DNA from: Hodarchaeum sp048939725
Lineage (GTDB): Archaea > Asgardarchaeota > Heimdallarchaeia > Hodarchaeales > Hodarchaeaceae
Reading direction: 5' to 3'
NCBI GenBank assembly: GCA_048939725.1
Contig: JBHLPG010000001.1
Span: 59,595-123,594, forward strand
Length of the DNA stretch: 64,000 bases
Shown: piece after piece, positions 34,366-42,309 of the stretch
How the letters are laid out: each line of letters starts with the position of its first letter
Position numbering within the stretch: the first letter of the stretch is position 1
Notes under the pieces: model-generated
Database searches by the model: none
Told to the model about the DNA's origin: nothing
Seen by the model: the letters and a program-made list of their open reading frames with translations, nothing else
Position numbers and translations under genes: made by a program

Positions 34366-36120
34366 TCATTGGGCTTCCTCTTCAAGTTCCCCTCCACACT
34401 CTGGGCAAAAAACCATGCCCACAGAGCTCATTTCTTTAAAACAGTTTGTACAAACTTTTGCATCACAGGATAAGCAAGAGTACTTTGTGGAGTCATCTTG
34501 TGAAACTCCGCACACATTACAAAGGAACTCTTCTTTTTGTTTAGTTAAACTCAAAATCATTTTCCGAATATTAATAGAACCTTGAATCGTTCCATGAAGA
34601 ATATGATCTTCTAATAAGGATATCGTCTCACTATCTGACCGATTCAATACTTGAATTATTTCCTGAAGGGGTATTTCCACTTTAGGAGTTTCTCCAATGA
34701 ATTTGAAGAGAACAGAATCCAATTCATGCTTTATTGGTTGTGGGGCCTCAAAATCTGTCCATCCTAGCTTCAATGGCCCCTTCTTACAAAAATAACATTC
34801 CTCAGTATCAAGTAGATTGTAGGAATGAGTATAATTGACCATACAATGAGGGCAATGTCTGGGGAGATCAATGATAAAAGCTGAAATGTTCCCACAAAAA
34901 GGACATACATGTGTACTCCCTGTGGATCGACAATTGGAGCACATAATGCGTCTACAGTTTTGACATTCAAAATACAACTGGGGATCTGTATAGGAAGAAG
35001 TATCTACCTGGCAAAAAATATCGAAGTGTTCTTTTCCTTTCACTAAAAATGGGTTAGCAGTTTCTCCCGCAGTTAATCGAAGACCAAAGAGTTTTACCAG
35101 TTTATGAAGCCGATTTAAGAGTTTTAACGGGTCTAAGTGTAATAATGAAGCAAGATCTTCGACTGCAATTCCATTTTCAAACCATTGTCTTAATGATGGG
35201 GCTTTGAATTCAAATTCATTCAATGTTCCCTTTAGACTTCGATTTAAGACTTGTAACATTTTGAGAAACTCATTCCTATCTATATCTAGTCGTTTTAGCC
35301 AGAAATCAATGGGAATTTCACGATAGACGAATAAATCTTTCAATACTTGATTTATTATGTCCATTGTGGAGTAAACATATTCATAATTGCCTGAAAAGAT
35401 GATTTTAAGTTTCTCTCGATTGTTTTTTAGTAAATCAAGACAATCTTCTCTTGATAATTGTGTCAGTTTACTTATGTCATTAAGTGAAACTTCTGATTCC
35501 AAGAGAAAACTTGTATTTATGTAGCGATTGAGTCTTTTAATATTTCTCTTTATATCCGAAGAGGAAGAAGAAAAGTTTAAATTAGTAAAATTATGTAATC
35601 GTTGAGTTATAGGATCAATGTATCCAATAAATTGACCATTTTGAGCCAAAAGCTCTAAAATACCTTCAAAATGATCTTCTGTCCAATAAAGCTTATTTAA
35701 AATGAATTTTAAGTCTACAGATGTAGTATTGCTTAAGATTTGTTTAACTGCGGTTTTAGCTCCATGAAGCGTGAAGAATTTTCTGTTTATTCGATCAAAA
35801 AAACCATCAACGTTATGTACAACAATACCTATTTGAGTTTCTAACAATTCACCAGGTAAATTTGTTCTATCAATAATATCACAGATATCTACGTATCCTT
35901 TTGCCAATTCACGATTTATATCTTGTTGGAGGAAAATTGTAGGAATATATTTCCCGTCATCGAAACTAACAAAGCCATCTAATTCCTTCGAACCAATTTT
36001 AGTCCTCAAGAATGATGCAATATCACTTATATTTTCTTTTGGTGCCATTTCACGTAGTTTAATAGGAGTCTTTGCCATTTGAGCTTCTGACAACCATTTT
36101 TGTCTCTTTCTCCCGAACAT
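34366..36120 (-). CDS. Winged-helix array with C-terminal zinc clusters, E3 ligase candidate
   Basis: A ~584-residue protein in the ubiquitin island. Residues ~25-370 look like repeated helical/winged-helix units (ISDIASFLRTK, SVDLKFILNKLYWTEDHFEG, LNDISKLTQLSREDCLDLL and so on), reminiscent of UFL1-type E3 ligases or PCI arrays. Five CxxC pairs lie at ~389-448 (389/392, 397/400, 409/412, 426/429, 445/448). A last cluster of eight cysteines at 537-578 has a RING/ZZ-like spacing. Positions count from GTG 36129; ATG 36120 is the preferred start. Its place opposite ESCRT-II and near E1/E2 suggests an E3, but that is inference. Confidence 0.7.
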   Translation of the reverse strand: MFGRKRQKWLSEAQMAKTPIKLREMAPKENISDIASFLRTKIGSKELDGFVSFDDGKYIPTIFLQQDINRELAKGYVDICDIIDRTNLPGELLETQIGIVVHNVDGFFDRINRKFFTLHGAKTAVKQILSNTTSVDLKFILNKLYWTEDHFEGILELLAQNGQFIGYIDPITQRLHNFTNLNFSSSSSDIKRNIKRLNRYINTSFLLESEVSLNDISKLTQLSREDCLDLLKNNREKLKIIFSGNYEYVYSTMDIINQVLKDLFVYREIPIDFWLKRLDIDRNEFLKMLQVLNRSLKGTLNEFEFKAPSLRQWFENGIAVEDLASLLHLDPLKLLNRLHKLVKLFGLRLTAGETANPFLVKGKEHFDIFCQVDTSSYTDPQLYFECQNCRRIMCSNCRSTGSTHVCPFCGNISAFIIDLPRHCPHCMVNYTHSYNLLDTEECYFCKKGPLKLGWTDFEAPQPIKHELDSVLFKFIGETPKVEIPLQEIIQVLNRSDSETISLLEDHILHGTIQGSINIRKMILSLTKQKEEFLCNVCGVSQDDSTKYSCLSCDAKVCTNCFKEMSSVGMVFCPECGGELEEEAQ

Positions 36121-36264
36121 TATTCTCACTCAAATCTCGTGCTGGAAGAATATAATGGCATGGAATAGTAGTCCTCTTATAGAAAATTAGAAATATATTT
36201 TTATAAAATCTTTACTCTCTTACAGGATACAAAAATTGCGAGAAGAACTAAAGGAATTACTACA

Positions 36265-36579
36265 TTGACTCAGAAAACATTCAAGTGCACAAGCTGTGGG
36301 TATATTCCGCGAGATCTCCCCGTTTCTGGAAGTTGGTATTGCCCAAAATGTGGAAAACGCATGGTTATTTCCCAACATCGCCCTCGAGCTACTCGGAAAT
36401 TCTACAAGAAACCTACAATTACTCCTAAATCACGAGATCGAATTACTACTAGTCTTTATGATAAGATGACTCTTGAAAAACCCACCGATCATGGTTTCAA
36501 AGAACCTTATCTTAACCCAAAAATCAATCCAGTAATCCCCAAAAGAAGGGATAAGATTCGACTATTTTTCAAAAAATAA
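36265..36579 (+). CDS. Zinc-ribbon protein in the ubiquitin island
   Basis: A 104-residue basic protein. The first 30 residues are a zinc ribbon (CTSCGYIP and CPKCGKRM), followed by an unstructured lysine/arginine/proline-rich tail. TTG at 36265 is preceded by AGGA at nine bases. It is divergent from the E3 candidate and convergent with E1, so its own promoter lies in 36130-36264. It may be an adaptor or substrate; no family is recognised. Confidence 0.65.
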   Translation: MTQKTFKCTSCGYIPRDLPVSGSWYCPKCGKRMVISQHRPRATRKFYKKPTITPKSRDRITTSLYDKMTLEKPTDHGFKEPYLNPKINPVIPKRRDKIRLFFKK

Positions 36580-36589
36580 TCGTTTCGTT

Positions 36590-37819
36590 TCAATCTTCGA
36601 ATTTAATTTCTATCCTAATTTCCTCATTATCAACTATGGAACTTAGAGTTATCCTATCCCCATCAGAAAGAATGTTATGGATAGATTCATCCTCAGGAAG
36701 AAGGAAATTTCCTCGAAACCCAATAAAATCCTTCTTGTGTTCTTGACGCATAGAAGAAAGAATTGATCTAAATGAAGACTCACGATTTACAATTATAGTA
36801 TGTTCAACAGGTTTTACATAATTGGATTGAGAACATACCAAACAATTTGGATCTGGAACTAAATCAAAGGTATTAATAGTACCTGTTAAAGCAGAGTAAA
36901 CTGAAAAAGCTGGAATACGAAATCTCTGAGCTTTTATCAGGCTATCCAGTGTATTTTGTTCTGTTTCTTTCAAAGACTCTTTTTTCTCTAAAAAAATAGC
37001 TTTGATTATTTCTTGCGATTGGATTCCACTGGTCACCGCGTTTACAGTGATTAAACTGGGTACGTGAAAAAGAATTAGTTGCAGAAGTTCTTTTCTTTTG
37101 AATTGAGCAAAACTATTTCTTTCTGCACAGTCATTAGCTAATTTTGTGAGCTCTTTAATATCTTCAGCTGAGGTTTCTACAGGCTCTCTTTCATGTTTTG
37201 CGTTGAATTCATAAAGAGCTTTCCATGCACAGTGTTCTCTTACACGAGGGACTCCTACTAAAGTACAAGGAGCTGTTAAAACTTGAGTCTCATCTGGGGG
37301 AGGAGGGGTTTCACATGCTAAACACGCGGTTAATCTTGGTTTTATGTATTGGATTTGGCCAAAATACCCATCGGTTGCTGAATCGATTAACGGTATATTC
37401 AGTTCAATTGCCATTGCATTGATAAATTGTCGTGCCAAAAAATTATCTACACACCCTGCAATGATGTCTACCTCTCGAAAAACCTTTTGGGGGATATCCT
37501 GCAATTTGTTTACGTACGTTTGGATTCCAATATCAGGATTGAACTGTTCTTGAATCCTTTTTTTAGCGATTTTTGCCTTCTTATGTCCAACATCTACCTC
37601 TCTAAATAACATTTGACGATTTAAATTTGAAAATTCAATTGTATCATCATCAACCAGAAATAGTCTCCCAATACCTAATAATGCTAAATTTTTAGCAAGT
37701 TCACTGCCTGTACCTCCCACTCCAGCAATTAAAATAGAGCTTTTTTCAATGATATTTTGATCCCAGAGAGCCAGCCGTTCCTGTCGGTCATATTTAGTAG
37801 AAGGAAGATCTCGTGTCAT
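36590..37819 (-). CDS. Ubiquitin-activating E1-like enzyme
   Basis: Adenylates the ubiquitin-like C-terminus and forms an E1 thioester. The ATP-binding loop is GVGGTGSE (33-40), followed by LVDDDTIEFSNLNRQMLF (55-72). Zinc pairs are C166/C169 and C326/C329. Cys185 in TAPCTLVGVPRVREHC lies exactly where UBA2 and UBA3 carry the catalytic cysteine ('CT-x-x-x-P-x-x-EHC'). Residues ~335-409 form a beta-rich tail resembling the ubiquitin-fold domain that recruits E2. This is more like eukaryotic E1s than bacterial ThiF/MoeB. It is the last gene of a three-gene operon with ubiquitin. Confidence 0.9.
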   Translation of the reverse strand: MTRDLPSTKYDRQERLALWDQNIIEKSSILIAGVGGTGSELAKNLALLGIGRLFLVDDDTIEFSNLNRQMLFREVDVGHKKAKIAKKRIQEQFNPDIGIQTYVNKLQDIPQKVFREVDIIAGCVDNFLARQFINAMAIELNIPLIDSATDGYFGQIQYIKPRLTACLACETPPPPDETQVLTAPCTLVGVPRVREHCAWKALYEFNAKHEREPVETSAEDIKELTKLANDCAERNSFAQFKRKELLQLILFHVPSLITVNAVTSGIQSQEIIKAIFLEKKESLKETEQNTLDSLIKAQRFRIPAFSVYSALTGTINTFDLVPDPNCLVCSQSNYVKPVEHTIIVNRESSFRSILSSMRQEHKKDFIGFRGNFLLPEDESIHNILSDGDRITLSSIVDNEEIRIEIKFED

Positions 37820-37855
37820 AGCATGAAATATCCCTTTGAAATTTTAGGAGAGGAA

Positions 37856-38176
37856 TTATCCCCCTTTAATTTGATCAGGAACAATCATTAAAATCGCATT
37901 TTGCTCTATTCCATAAGAAGAAAGATTACTTGAAGGATTCATTCTTCTTCCTTTAAATAGTAACGCGATTGGTACAACTTCTGGGATATTAAAAGCATCA
38001 CGAGCCGCAATGATAGCCTGAAAGACAGTTCCGTTAATGTTGATATATTTTTCTCGAATATTCTGATCTGGAGGAAGCTGTGGATCTTTAAAACGAACTT
38101 TTATCATTTTTTCGATACCATCATCAGGAGTTTTGCCTGTAGAACTAGAATCCCAAACAACGTCCTTTTTACTCAT
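37856..38176 (-). CDS. Ubiquitin-like modifier ending in Gly-Gly
   Basis: A 106-residue beta-grasp protein. About 23 polar residues precede the fold, which starts MIKVRFKD and continues through YININGTVFQAIIAAR, IALLFKGRRMN, SYGIEQNAILMIV and the tail PDQIKGG. The final Gly105-Gly106 is directly followed by the stop, so no processing is needed to expose it. This spacing to the end matches ubiquitin family modifiers. It lies between the zinc-ribbon/UBC-like gene (20 bases) and E1 (36 bases) in one operon. Confidence 0.9.
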   Translation of the reverse strand: MSKKDVVWDSSSTGKTPDDGIEKMIKVRFKDPQLPPDQNIREKYININGTVFQAIIAARDAFNIPEVVPIALLFKGRRMNPSSNLSSYGIEQNAILMIVPDQIKGG

Positions 38177-38196
38177 TTTTTCACCTTCTGATTAAC

Positions 38197-38985
38197 TTAA
38201 GTATAAAACATTCGTTCAATTTCGGAGAGTGTAGTAAGAATATCAATTCTTCCTTTGGCATAATCTTCTAAAGGTCCTCGAATTAGCGGATATTTTGTAA
38301 GAATATCACTTTCAAGCCCTATGGGTAGATTCTTTTTTCTTTTAATAATAAAGCTAATCACTTCACCATCTTGGGCGTAAAACCTAACTGTAATCTCCTT
38401 CTTTGACGCAAATGCGTCATAATTCGTAAGAATTTGACGGATAAGAGGATCACGTTCTTCTTGAGCTGGAGGGATCTCTGATACAGAAACAGGCTCCTCC
38501 ATAACTTGGGGTAACCTTTCTGCAGCTTTTTGATGAATCTCTTCTAAAACATCTAAAATTGAGCTTGTACCAGGTACCCAATTTTTCATATTTTCTAGGT
38601 CATTAATTTCACAATCTAAGACTTCCCTCAGTTTAGCAGGACCATCAATATAGGGTCGGTCAGGTAAATCATCTAATACGATTAAAAGCGGAAAAGCATA
38701 TTCATTGACTTGCATTTTTATTCGTACTTTGCCCACTTCATCACCCACAAATTCCCCTGGAAAATTATCGAGTATTTTTTGTGATTCTTGGTAAATGAAA
38801 TAGTAACCTTCTGCTTCTTCTGCTTGATCCATCGCCTTTGCTTCTGTTGGTGAAATCGTTGTGCGTTTTAAGTAATTTGAAAGATCACAGTATTCACACT
38901 TTATTGGATGTTGGAATGTCGGTCTGGCTGGAAGAGGAGCTCCACAACCGCTACATTGAGAAACATCAGTCTGAGATTCAGCCAT
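38197..38985 (-). CDS. Zinc ribbon protein with E2/UEV-like core, uncharacterised
   Basis: A 262-residue protein leading the ubiquitin-E1 operon. C11/C14 and C30/C33 form a zinc ribbon. Residues ~60-155 resemble a UBC/RWD fold: helix, strand KVRIKMQVN, strand AFPLLIVLDDLPDRPY, then NWVPGTSSILDVLEEI, which mirrors the 'W-S/T-P..T-I-x-x-V-L-x-x-I' stretch after the E2 active site. The active-site position has no convincing cysteine, so it would be a non-catalytic UEV-like module. Residues ~180-262 repeat a similar strand-helix plan (GPLEDYAKGRIDILTTLSEI). No family is recognised; function may be E2/ubiquitin binding. Confidence 0.65.
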   Translation of the reverse strand: MAESQTDVSQCSGCGAPLPARPTFQHPIKCEYCDLSNYLKRTTISPTEAKAMDQAEEAEGYYFIYQESQKILDNFPGEFVGDEVGKVRIKMQVNEYAFPLLIVLDDLPDRPYIDGPAKLREVLDCEINDLENMKNWVPGTSSILDVLEEIHQKAAERLPQVMEEPVSVSEIPPAQEERDPLIRQILTNYDAFASKKEITVRFYAQDGEVISFIIKRKKNLPIGLESDILTKYPLIRGPLEDYAKGRIDILTTLSEIERMFYT

Positions 38986-39093
38986 TTTTTTTCGATCACC
39001 CTTATTAGAAGAATGTATGTGCAGGATAGGACTGTTTCTTGACCTTAAAAAGGTAACTCATTTTGTACCTTTTCTTCTACTTACCAACCACAG

Positions 39094-39104
39094 CTTTAAA
39101 TATC
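39094..39104 (+). promoter_or_regulatory. Putative TATA box of the E2 operon
   Basis: CTTTAAATATC lies in the 203-base gap between the divergent ubiquitin-E1 and E2-JAMM operons. It would place transcription start about 25-30 bases downstream, ~60 bases before the GTG start of E2. On the other strand, CCTTTTTAAGG near 39043-39054 could serve the ubiquitin operon. Confidence 0.4.
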
Positions 39105-39188
39105 GGCGATGTGTGGAGAAAATATATGTAATCTTTGGCACTTAAAGAAATTAAATTTGGTTTACAATTTGGAACTGCTCAGTAAATT

Positions 39189-39758
39189 GTGAAGGATGAT
39201 ACAAACGTGCAAGATTTACACTCTAGAAGGCTAAGAGAAGAGTTTAAACGAATGTTGAAAACTTATCCGCCAAAAACAAGCCATATCAAGTGGGTCATTG
39301 TTAATAACAACCTGCACCATTATAAAGCTACAATAAAGGGGAAGGAAGGTACTCCTTATAATGGGGGAAAATGGGAGATCACAATTGATCTTCCTCCAGA
39401 ATATCCCTTTAAACCTCCGATTTGCAACTTTATAACTCCGATCTGGCATCCCAATATCGCGATAGGTAAAACTCAATGGAAATGGGGCTCAAATGTCTGT
39501 CTAAGTCTTGTGAATTGGAATAATCTAGGAAAACCTGGTGGATGGAAAGAGACTATCACTTTACCCAGTGTATTTGAACATATTGAAATGATGCTAGACG
39601 TTTATCAAACAACTGGGGATGCTGATTTTCCAGAATATCTTGTTGATCCCAATGATCCTTTTAATCCTGAAGCTGGAAAGACAATGACAAAAAATTTCGA
39701 TATTTTTTGGAATAAGGCTGAAAAATGGACCAGCAAGCATGCTCTTTCCACTAAATAG
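39189..39758 (+). CDS. Ubiquitin-conjugating E2 enzyme
   Basis: Accepts ubiquitin from E1 and passes it on. The 189-residue protein has the UBC fold: helix RRLREEFKRMLKTYPP, TPYNGGKWEITIDLPPEYPF, the HPN motif at 87-89 (IWHPNI) and the catalytic Cys104 in GSNVCLSLVNW. An extra loop of ~10 residues (NNLGKPGGWKETI) follows the active site, as in some large E2s. The C-terminal helices run to the end (ENGTH normal plus ~30). GTG at 39189 starts it. It is divergent from the ubiquitin-E1 operon and followed by the JAMM gene. Confidence 0.92.
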   Translation: MKDDTNVQDLHSRRLREEFKRMLKTYPPKTSHIKWVIVNNNLHHYKATIKGKEGTPYNGGKWEITIDLPPEYPFKPPICNFITPIWHPNIAIGKTQWKWGSNVCLSLVNWNNLGKPGGWKETITLPSVFEHIEMMLDVYQTTGDADFPEYLVDPNDPFNPEAGKTMTKNFDIFWNKAEKWTSKHALSTK

Positions 39759-39774
39759 GCATTGTGAACACTTT

Positions 39775-40338
39775 ATGTCTAATAATGAAAATTCACACAG
39801 AAGAAATCAGACTGAAAAATCCAAAATGACCTGGATAGAAAAAGAAGGGGACATCGAAGAGTTTCAGATTTCTAAAGTCCCTAAAGTTAAATCAGTTACC
39901 ATTCCAGGAACTTTACTTGATGAAATGACCAAATATTCAAAAGATGCGATGCCTAGAGAAGCTATTGGTTTATTAGGTGGAAAAGAACTCAGGGCTAATG
40001 AACTGATGATATCCAAGATACTCTTTGTTACAGAAGGAAACGAAACTTCTGTTTCCTTTTCAGATGAAGATTTTAGTGCTTTTGAAGAAATCCTAGAGAA
40101 CAAAAATTTTTGTTTAGGATGGTGGCACTCTCACCCTGGATATGGTTTGTTCTTGTCTCAAACGGATATTAACACTCACATTTTCTCTTTTCAGCTTCAT
40201 AATGCCCTTTCTGTAGCATTAGTGATTGAACCAAGTAAAATCGATATGAATGGTCGTGCACTCTTCCAATTTTACCAAGTTGTTCGGGAACAGGGAAAAA
40301 AACCCAGGCATCAGGAAATAGCAAGCTATATTCGTTAA
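39775..40338 (+). CDS. JAMM/MPN+ isopeptidase (Rpn11-like deubiquitinase)
   Basis: Zinc metalloprotease expected to remove ubiquitin from targets. From the ATG at 39775 it has all JAMM residues: Glu62 (PREAIGLLGG), HSHP at 118-121 with GWW before it, Ser128 and Asp131 (SQTD). That gives the E...HxHPx7-8Sx2D consensus. It is 187 residues with a basic, disordered N-terminus of ~30. A frame back to 39739 overlaps E2 and is less likely. As ubiquitin here already ends in Gly-Gly, deconjugation rather than precursor processing is its likely job. Confidence 0.92.
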   Translation: MSNNENSHRRNQTEKSKMTWIEKEGDIEEFQISKVPKVKSVTIPGTLLDEMTKYSKDAMPREAIGLLGGKELRANELMISKILFVTEGNETSVSFSDEDFSAFEEILENKNFCLGWWHSHPGYGLFLSQTDINTHIFSFQLHNALSVALVIEPSKIDMNGRALFQFYQVVREQGKKPRHQEIASYIR

Positions 40339-40365
40339 AAAGACAACTTATAGAAGAGGATTTCA

Positions 40366-41157
40366 ATGAATTTATTTTTGGAACTTTCAAAATTTCCACT
40401 CAACTTTTCCACTCAGATTTTCCTCCAAAATGGATATGGAATAATAGATTATCTTGTACTGTTTTTGGGTCCTGGAACTGTACTATTTTTAACTTTTTAT
40501 TTGTTGTGGTCTGGTCGAAGAAAAAACCAAAAAATCATGGAATTAGCACGAGATGCTCTACTCGAAGTTTTCGAGGAGGAGTTTGATGATTTAATTATGG
40601 AAGAAAAGAGTTCAAATGGAGGCTTACTAGTACCAAAGTATAAGAAATCACAAAATATTTCATTCAAGGATTTTCGAGTAGTTTTTGCCTTAGAAGAAAG
40701 ACATCTTATGTTGTCAGTAATAATTTCTTGGTTTTCGGGTGTAAATGATTATATCGCTTTTGAAGCAAACTCAAAAAAAGGAAAAATAGCCACAAAAGTG
40801 CAAATAATTCCAAAACATGAAGAAGGTCAAATTAAAAAACACCAAGAACTTTTGTTTAAGCTAGAGGAAATCGAACTCGGCATAAAACAGTTAGATGAAT
40901 TTTTTTTGTTAAAAGCAACGTCCCAACGGGCGGGAACTTTCTTTCTTGGGGATAAGAATTTACTAAAATTGCTTCACAATGTTCGGAAAAGCATTGTCCG
41001 AATATCAATAAATTCTGCTGAAGACCCCTCTATTCGGATTTATGCACGGATCAATGAAGATTTGGATCTAGAAAAATTACAAGAATTCTTTCTGGCCTTA
41101 TGTGAACGCGTGAATGAGGTTTCTGAAAAAGTAGTTATGAAGAAAAAACGTTCTTAG
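40366..41157 (+). CDS. Single-span membrane protein of the ubiquitin operon, unknown
   Basis: A 263-residue protein starting 27 bases after the JAMM stop, after AAGAGGA. It has one hydrophobic helix (DYLVLFLGPGTVLFLTFYLL, ~28-47) followed by basic GRRKNQK, so the remaining ~210 residues are probably cytoplasmic. This part has beta-rich (DFRVVFALEERHLMLSVIIS) and helical segments (KKHQELLFKLEEIELGIKQL), and ends in KKKRS. No family is recognised. Position suggests it anchors or positions the E2/JAMM pair at the membrane. Confidence 0.65.
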   Translation: MNLFLELSKFPLNFSTQIFLQNGYGIIDYLVLFLGPGTVLFLTFYLLWSGRRKNQKIMELARDALLEVFEEEFDDLIMEEKSSNGGLLVPKYKKSQNISFKDFRVVFALEERHLMLSVIISWFSGVNDYIAFEANSKKGKIATKVQIIPKHEEGQIKKHQELLFKLEEIELGIKQLDEFFLLKATSQRAGTFFLGDKNLLKLLHNVRKSIVRISINSAEDPSIRIYARINEDLDLEKLQEFFLALCERVNEVSEKVVMKKKRS

Positions 41158-41184
41158 ATCCTTCTAGATCTATCGGGCGTTTTT

Positions 41185-41748
41185 CTATAAGAGCTCAATT
41201 TTCTCAGTCACTCTTTGGCGAAGCCACTCAAGTCCTTCTTCCACATTGAAACCAGTCTTAGCAGATGTCGGTACAATGGCATATGAATGTGTGGTGACCT
41301 TGTGGAGATTAAGCCCTCTAGCTACTTCTCCTGCAGACGCCGCGTCTGGTAAATCCTGTTTATTAGCTAGAACTAAAATTGGAATGTTTTCCACTTTGTC
41401 ATTATCAAGAACATATTTCCATAATTCTATCTTAGCTTCATCTATTCGTGATCTATCAGCACTATCGACTACGTATACGATTCCCATACTACCTGACATA
41501 TAACTTTCCCAAAGAGATTCACGAAATGCTTCTTGGCCGCCAATATCCCAGGAAATAAAACGAACGTTTCCTGAACTGAATTCATCAACATTCATCCCGA
41601 GTGTCCGAAAGGTACTACTATCAAATTCCCCAGAAGTAATTCGTTTTACGAGAGTAGTTTTTCCTGCTTGATCAAGACCAAGCCATGCTATCTTCACTGT
41701 CAATTTTTCTTTTGCAAACTTTGCACGTAACTTTGAAAGGAAACTCAT
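41185..41748 (-). CDS. Arf/Sar-like small GTPase (second of pair)
   Basis: GTPase of the Arf/Arl/Sar branch. It has G1 GLDQAGKTT, the conserved T of switch I (FRTLGMNV), G3 WDIGGQE, G4 NKQD and G5-like TSAK. These match Arf family features (D-x-G-G-Q instead of D-x-A-G-Q). AGGTG six bases before ATG 41748 fixes the start, a few bases from the stop of the upstream Arf gene. The N-terminus has a basic amphipathic stretch (SFLSKLRAKFAKEKL) that could bind membrane. Confidence 0.92.
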   Translation of the reverse strand: MSFLSKLRAKFAKEKLTVKIAWLGLDQAGKTTLVKRITSGEFDSSTFRTLGMNVDEFSSGNVRFISWDIGGQEAFRESLWESYMSGSMGIVYVVDSADRSRIDEAKIELWKYVLDNDKVENIPILVLANKQDLPDAASAGEVARGLNLHKVTTHSYAIVPTSAKTGFNVEEGLEWLRQRVTEKIELL

Positions 41749-41757
41749 TTGGGGCAC

Positions 41758-42309
41758 CTATCTACTTTTCCGTGTCATTTTACTCCGGAATCTATCGCTC
41801 ATCCACTGCCATGGCTCATCCACTCCTTCACCCGTTAATGCAGAACAAGGATATACTGCAAAGGTTCTAGGTCTTGTAGCCATTTCTGTTTCAAGCTCTA
41901 ATGTATGAATAATGTTCTCGAGAGACATTGCTTCAGTTAAATCTTGTTTATTTGCTAAAAAAAGAAATGCAGAGTCTTCTGGTGCCCATTGAATCACATT
42001 CTTTAACCAAACTCCAGCATTCTCCACCTTAGATCTGTCTGCGGAGTCAAAGACAAAAACAATTCCTGATGCCTCTGAAACGAATGGTTCCCACAAGCTT
42101 GTGGGATATGTAGGTTGTCCTCCTAGATCTACAGCCATGACTTCAATATCACCGATTTTTAAAGTCTCAATATTCATTCCCATTGTTGGAACGGTTTCTA
42201 AATTGTCATCACCTTTGAGTCTTTTGACCAAAGTTGTTTTCCCTGCATTTGCCAGTCCTACAAACGCTATTTGATTCTCAATTTCACGACCAAACAATTT
42301 TGTTGGCAT
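41758..42309 (-). CDS. Arf-like small GTPase (first of pair)
   Basis: A 183-residue Arf-branch GTPase: G1 GLANAGKTT, switch I TVPTMGMNI (Arf-like 'PT-x-G-x-N'), G3 VDLGGQP, G4 NKQD and G5 CSALTGEG. The C-terminus is basic (RSKMTRKSR). It is transcribed first, directly followed by a second, different Arf-like gene (~10 bases), so the two are products of an old duplication kept as a pair. They border the ubiquitin/ESCRT island. Confidence 0.92.
   Translation of the reverse strand: MPTKLFGREIENQIAFVGLANAGKTTLVKRLKGDDNLETVPTMGMNIETLKIGDIEVMAVDLGGQPTYPTSLWEPFVSEASGIVFVFDSADRSKVENAGVWLKNVIQWAPEDSAFLFLANKQDLTEAMSLENIIHTLELETEMATRPRTFAVYPCSALTGEGVDEPWQWMSDRFRSKMTRKSR

Noticed and set aside
34366..36120. 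Firm UFL1 ligase annotation
   Set aside because: The winged-helix resemblance is by eye only and the zinc clusters are not part of UFL1, so only an E3 candidate is stated.
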